Shown here: positions 14,193-15,565 of the stretch, piece after piece
Position numbering within the stretch: position 1 is the stretch's first letter
Layout of the letters: every line of letters begins with the position of its first letter
NCBI GenBank assembly: GCA_964563495.1
Contig: CAZLYK010000131.1
Location: 1 to 15,565 of the forward strand
DNA length: 15,565 nucleotides
From: CAZLYK01 sp964563495
GTDB lineage: Bacteria; Acidobacteriota; Blastocatellia; RBC074
Reading direction: 5' to 3'
Made by a program: the position numbers and the translations under genes
Notes under the pieces: generated by a model
Databases searched by the model: none
Seen by the model: only the letters and a program-made list of their open reading frames with translations
What the model was told of the DNA's origin: nothing

Positions 14193-15418
14193 GAATGCGG
14201 GTGTTGTTCGTAATGCTGCCGTAACAGATCCTTGCCGTAATCGTTTCCGTTTGGAGTCCGGACGACGGTGTGGATATGTTCGTGGTCCGGCGTGAGCGGC
14301 CCTTTTTTGAGCTGGCGGGTTCCGACCGGCAATTGATGATCGAATTCGATCAGGATGACCGGGCTTTGAATCCGGTAATAGAAGACGCTCTCGGGTTTGG
14401 TTTCACCGATCCAGGAGAACCAGGTGCCGTTGATATGTTTGCGGACCTCGCTCATCTTCACTTTTGCGTGGCCATCGTCCATATTCCCGACATATTCCGC
14501 CGCCAGGTCGAGCAGTTGTTCTTTCTGTTTCGCGCTCAATTCCGAGGCGAGGATCCCCTTGTAATCGAGGACGATGTTGTCTTTGAAGGCTTCGCCGACG
14601 TTGTTATTGGCGGTCTTTGAGACGCTGAGAATCGCTTTTTTACGCTGCTCTTCGGTCAGCGCATTGATCATGGCCAGCCCTTTATTCTGTTCGGCCTGCA
14701 GGACGACAGTGCCTTTGTATTTGCCGGAGTGTGCGACGACCGGCTCAGAGCCGAGGAAGGTCGGAGTCATGACGACCTGGTCCCCAAGGACGAAATAATT
14801 GATGATCGCGTGATGCCCGTCGAGTTGCCATCCCCAGGGCTGAGTGGATGAAGGCTTGCCCATGACCGTGATCCAATAGAGCCATTCGCCGTATTGTTCG
14901 TGATCGTTGTTGTTGAGCTCCGCCAGGGTCTCGTTGAGCCGCATGATGTCGCGCGTCAATTTCAAACCTTTAGCGCTGAGAGAGGCTCGCATGAGCGCGA
15001 AAGCCGCGTTGCGCTGGGCCTCCGTCATCTGGTTGAATCCCGTGCCCTTGCGCAGGTAGAAGTGCTGGTTCATCCATTTGCGCCATTCATCATCATCCAC
15101 ACTGAACAGGGTTTTGGATTGCTGAGCCGGCGAAAGGGAAGCGAGAAAAGCATCGGCCGCTTTGCGGACGGGACCGGTTGAAACTCCCGTCGAGCGGATG
15201 GGGAAGAGCCCCTTGACGACGGTTCCGTCGGTGGTAATCCCTTTGTAGGCTTCGGCCAACCCCCTCTTCTCGGCATCCTCAGACATTCGTTTGAAACGCT
15301 CTTTGAGGTCGGCGGCCTGCTGCTGTTGCTGTGAATATGATCGAATTCCCCAGGTCGAAACTGCAACCAGTAGGAACATTCCGGTAGCCAGAAACGGAAT
15401 ACGATTGAAGACTTTCAT
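14186..15418 (-). CDS. Exported DUF3500 family protein
   Basis: The 410-aa protein has an N-terminal signal or anchor (hydrophobic stretch about 9-24, then SYSQQQQQ). The body fits the DUF3500 family: FLASLSPAQQSKTLFSVDDDEWRKWMNQ, GEWLYWITVMGKPSSTQPWGWQLDGHH (D200-H203), VMTPTFLGSEPV and the tail PDHEHIHTVVRTPNGNDYGKDLLRQHYEQHPH. The clustered histidines (DGHH; H379, H381, H383 and further C-terminal His) suggest a metal site, which is inference. DUF3500 proteins are widespread in soil and marine bacteria and have no established function that I know. The ATG at 15418 has only a weak Shine-Dalgarno. The leader contains palindrome D starting about 22 nt upstream. It converges on the second paralogue with a 7-nt overlap and no terminator-like hairpin between them. 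Confidence 0.88.
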   Translation of the reverse strand: MKVFNRIPFLATGMFLLVAVSTWGIRSYSQQQQQAADLKERFKRMSEDAEKRGLAEAYKGITTDGTVVKGLFPIRSTGVSTGPVRKAADAFLASLSPAQQSKTLFSVDDDEWRKWMNQHFYLRKGTGFNQMTEAQRNAAFALMRASLSAKGLKLTRDIMRLNETLAELNNNDHEQYGEWLYWITVMGKPSSTQPWGWQLDGHHAIINYFVLGDQVVMTPTFLGSEPVVAHSGKYKGTVVLQAEQNKGLAMINALTEEQRKKAILSVSKTANNNVGEAFKDNIVLDYKGILASELSAKQKEQLLDLAAEYVGNMDDGHAKVKMSEVRKHINGTWFSWIGETKPESVFYYRIQSPVILIEFDHQLPVGTRQLKKGPLTPDHEHIHTVVRTPNGNDYGKDLLRQHYEQHPHSQ

Positions 15419-15439
15419 GTTGTCTATGTCTCATTGAAG

Positions 15440-15545
15440 GAATAGACAGGATTGACAAGATTTTTGCCGGATTAAACGGGATCATAGATCAATCATAAAA
15501 TGATCCTGTTTAATCCGGCAAAAATCTTGTCAATCCTGTCTATTC
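15440..15545. repeat. Palindromic repeat element D: 45-bp inverted repeat, 16-nt loop
   Basis: Left arm 15440-15484 and right arm 15501-15545 pair at 44 of 45 positions (the mismatch is CGGGATC against CAGGATC). The tip is GAATAGACAGGATTGACA, as in the other family members, followed by AGATTTTTGCCGGATTAAAC. It occupies most of the region upstream of the DUF3500 gene, and the - strand loop contains TATGAT twice without a matching -35. The remaining bases 15546-15565 hold nothing recognisable. Confidence 0.96.
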
Positions 15546-15565
15546 GGTCTGGAAGAGAGGCGTTT

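Noticed and set aside
15485..15500. TATGAT in the loop of palindrome D as the promoter of the DUF3500 gene
   Set aside because: No matching -35 at 16-18 nt, and the position inside a long hairpin makes it unconvincing.

Overview
The window looks like chromosomal DNA from a GC-rich Gram-negative bacterium, most likely an Acidobacteriota of the Blastocatellia type. That placement is inferred from the gene mix (HpnE/Shc hopanoid genes, Gld-like ABC genes with DUF4340, large secreted carboxypeptidase-regulatory-like proteins, DUF3500) and from dense interspersed intergenic repeats. No rRNA, tRNA, CRISPR array, transposase or phage gene was seen.

Region 1 (1-5207, + strand) is a hopanoid-synthesis cluster: hpnE (hydroxysqualene to squalene), a RidA-family protein, a DUF3810-type membrane protein and shc (squalene to hopene). 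Gaps between genes are about 9-24 nt, so this is very probably one operon. hpnC and hpnD are expected just upstream of the window. The operon enters through a 12-unit octamer array (NGACRGGG). Four inverted units of the same octamer lie inside the first codons of hpnE, so the start codon sits in the loop of a possible long hairpin.

Region 2 (5201-5933) holds two palindromic repeat elements flanking a small secreted protein gene on the - strand. Region 3 (5927-10610, - strand) is a four-gene operon reading leftward: ABC ATPase, ABC-2 permease, GldG-like auxiliary protein, DUF4340 protein. It is preceded by a well-formed sigma70-type promoter at 10680-10708. Together they should form an inner-membrane ABC exporter with two large periplasmic partners; the substrate is unknown.

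Region 4 (10828-14192, + strand) is a translationally coupled pair of paralogous secreted proteins built of beta-sandwich carboxypeptidase-regulatory-like modules. Region 5 (14186-15418, - strand) is an exported DUF3500 protein that overlaps the preceding gene tail-to-tail by 7 nt. A fourth, nearly perfect 45-bp-arm palindrome lies upstream of it.

The most unusual content is the repeat architecture. Four related palindromes share the end sequence AATAGACAGGATT (drifted in one copy). At all three gene ends that touch one, the stop codon is the TAG at the element's tip. The DUF3810 protein also has HQxxH where HExxH is expected, and the RidA protein lacks the usual substrate-binding arginine. 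All family names come from reading the translations by eye; no database search was run.
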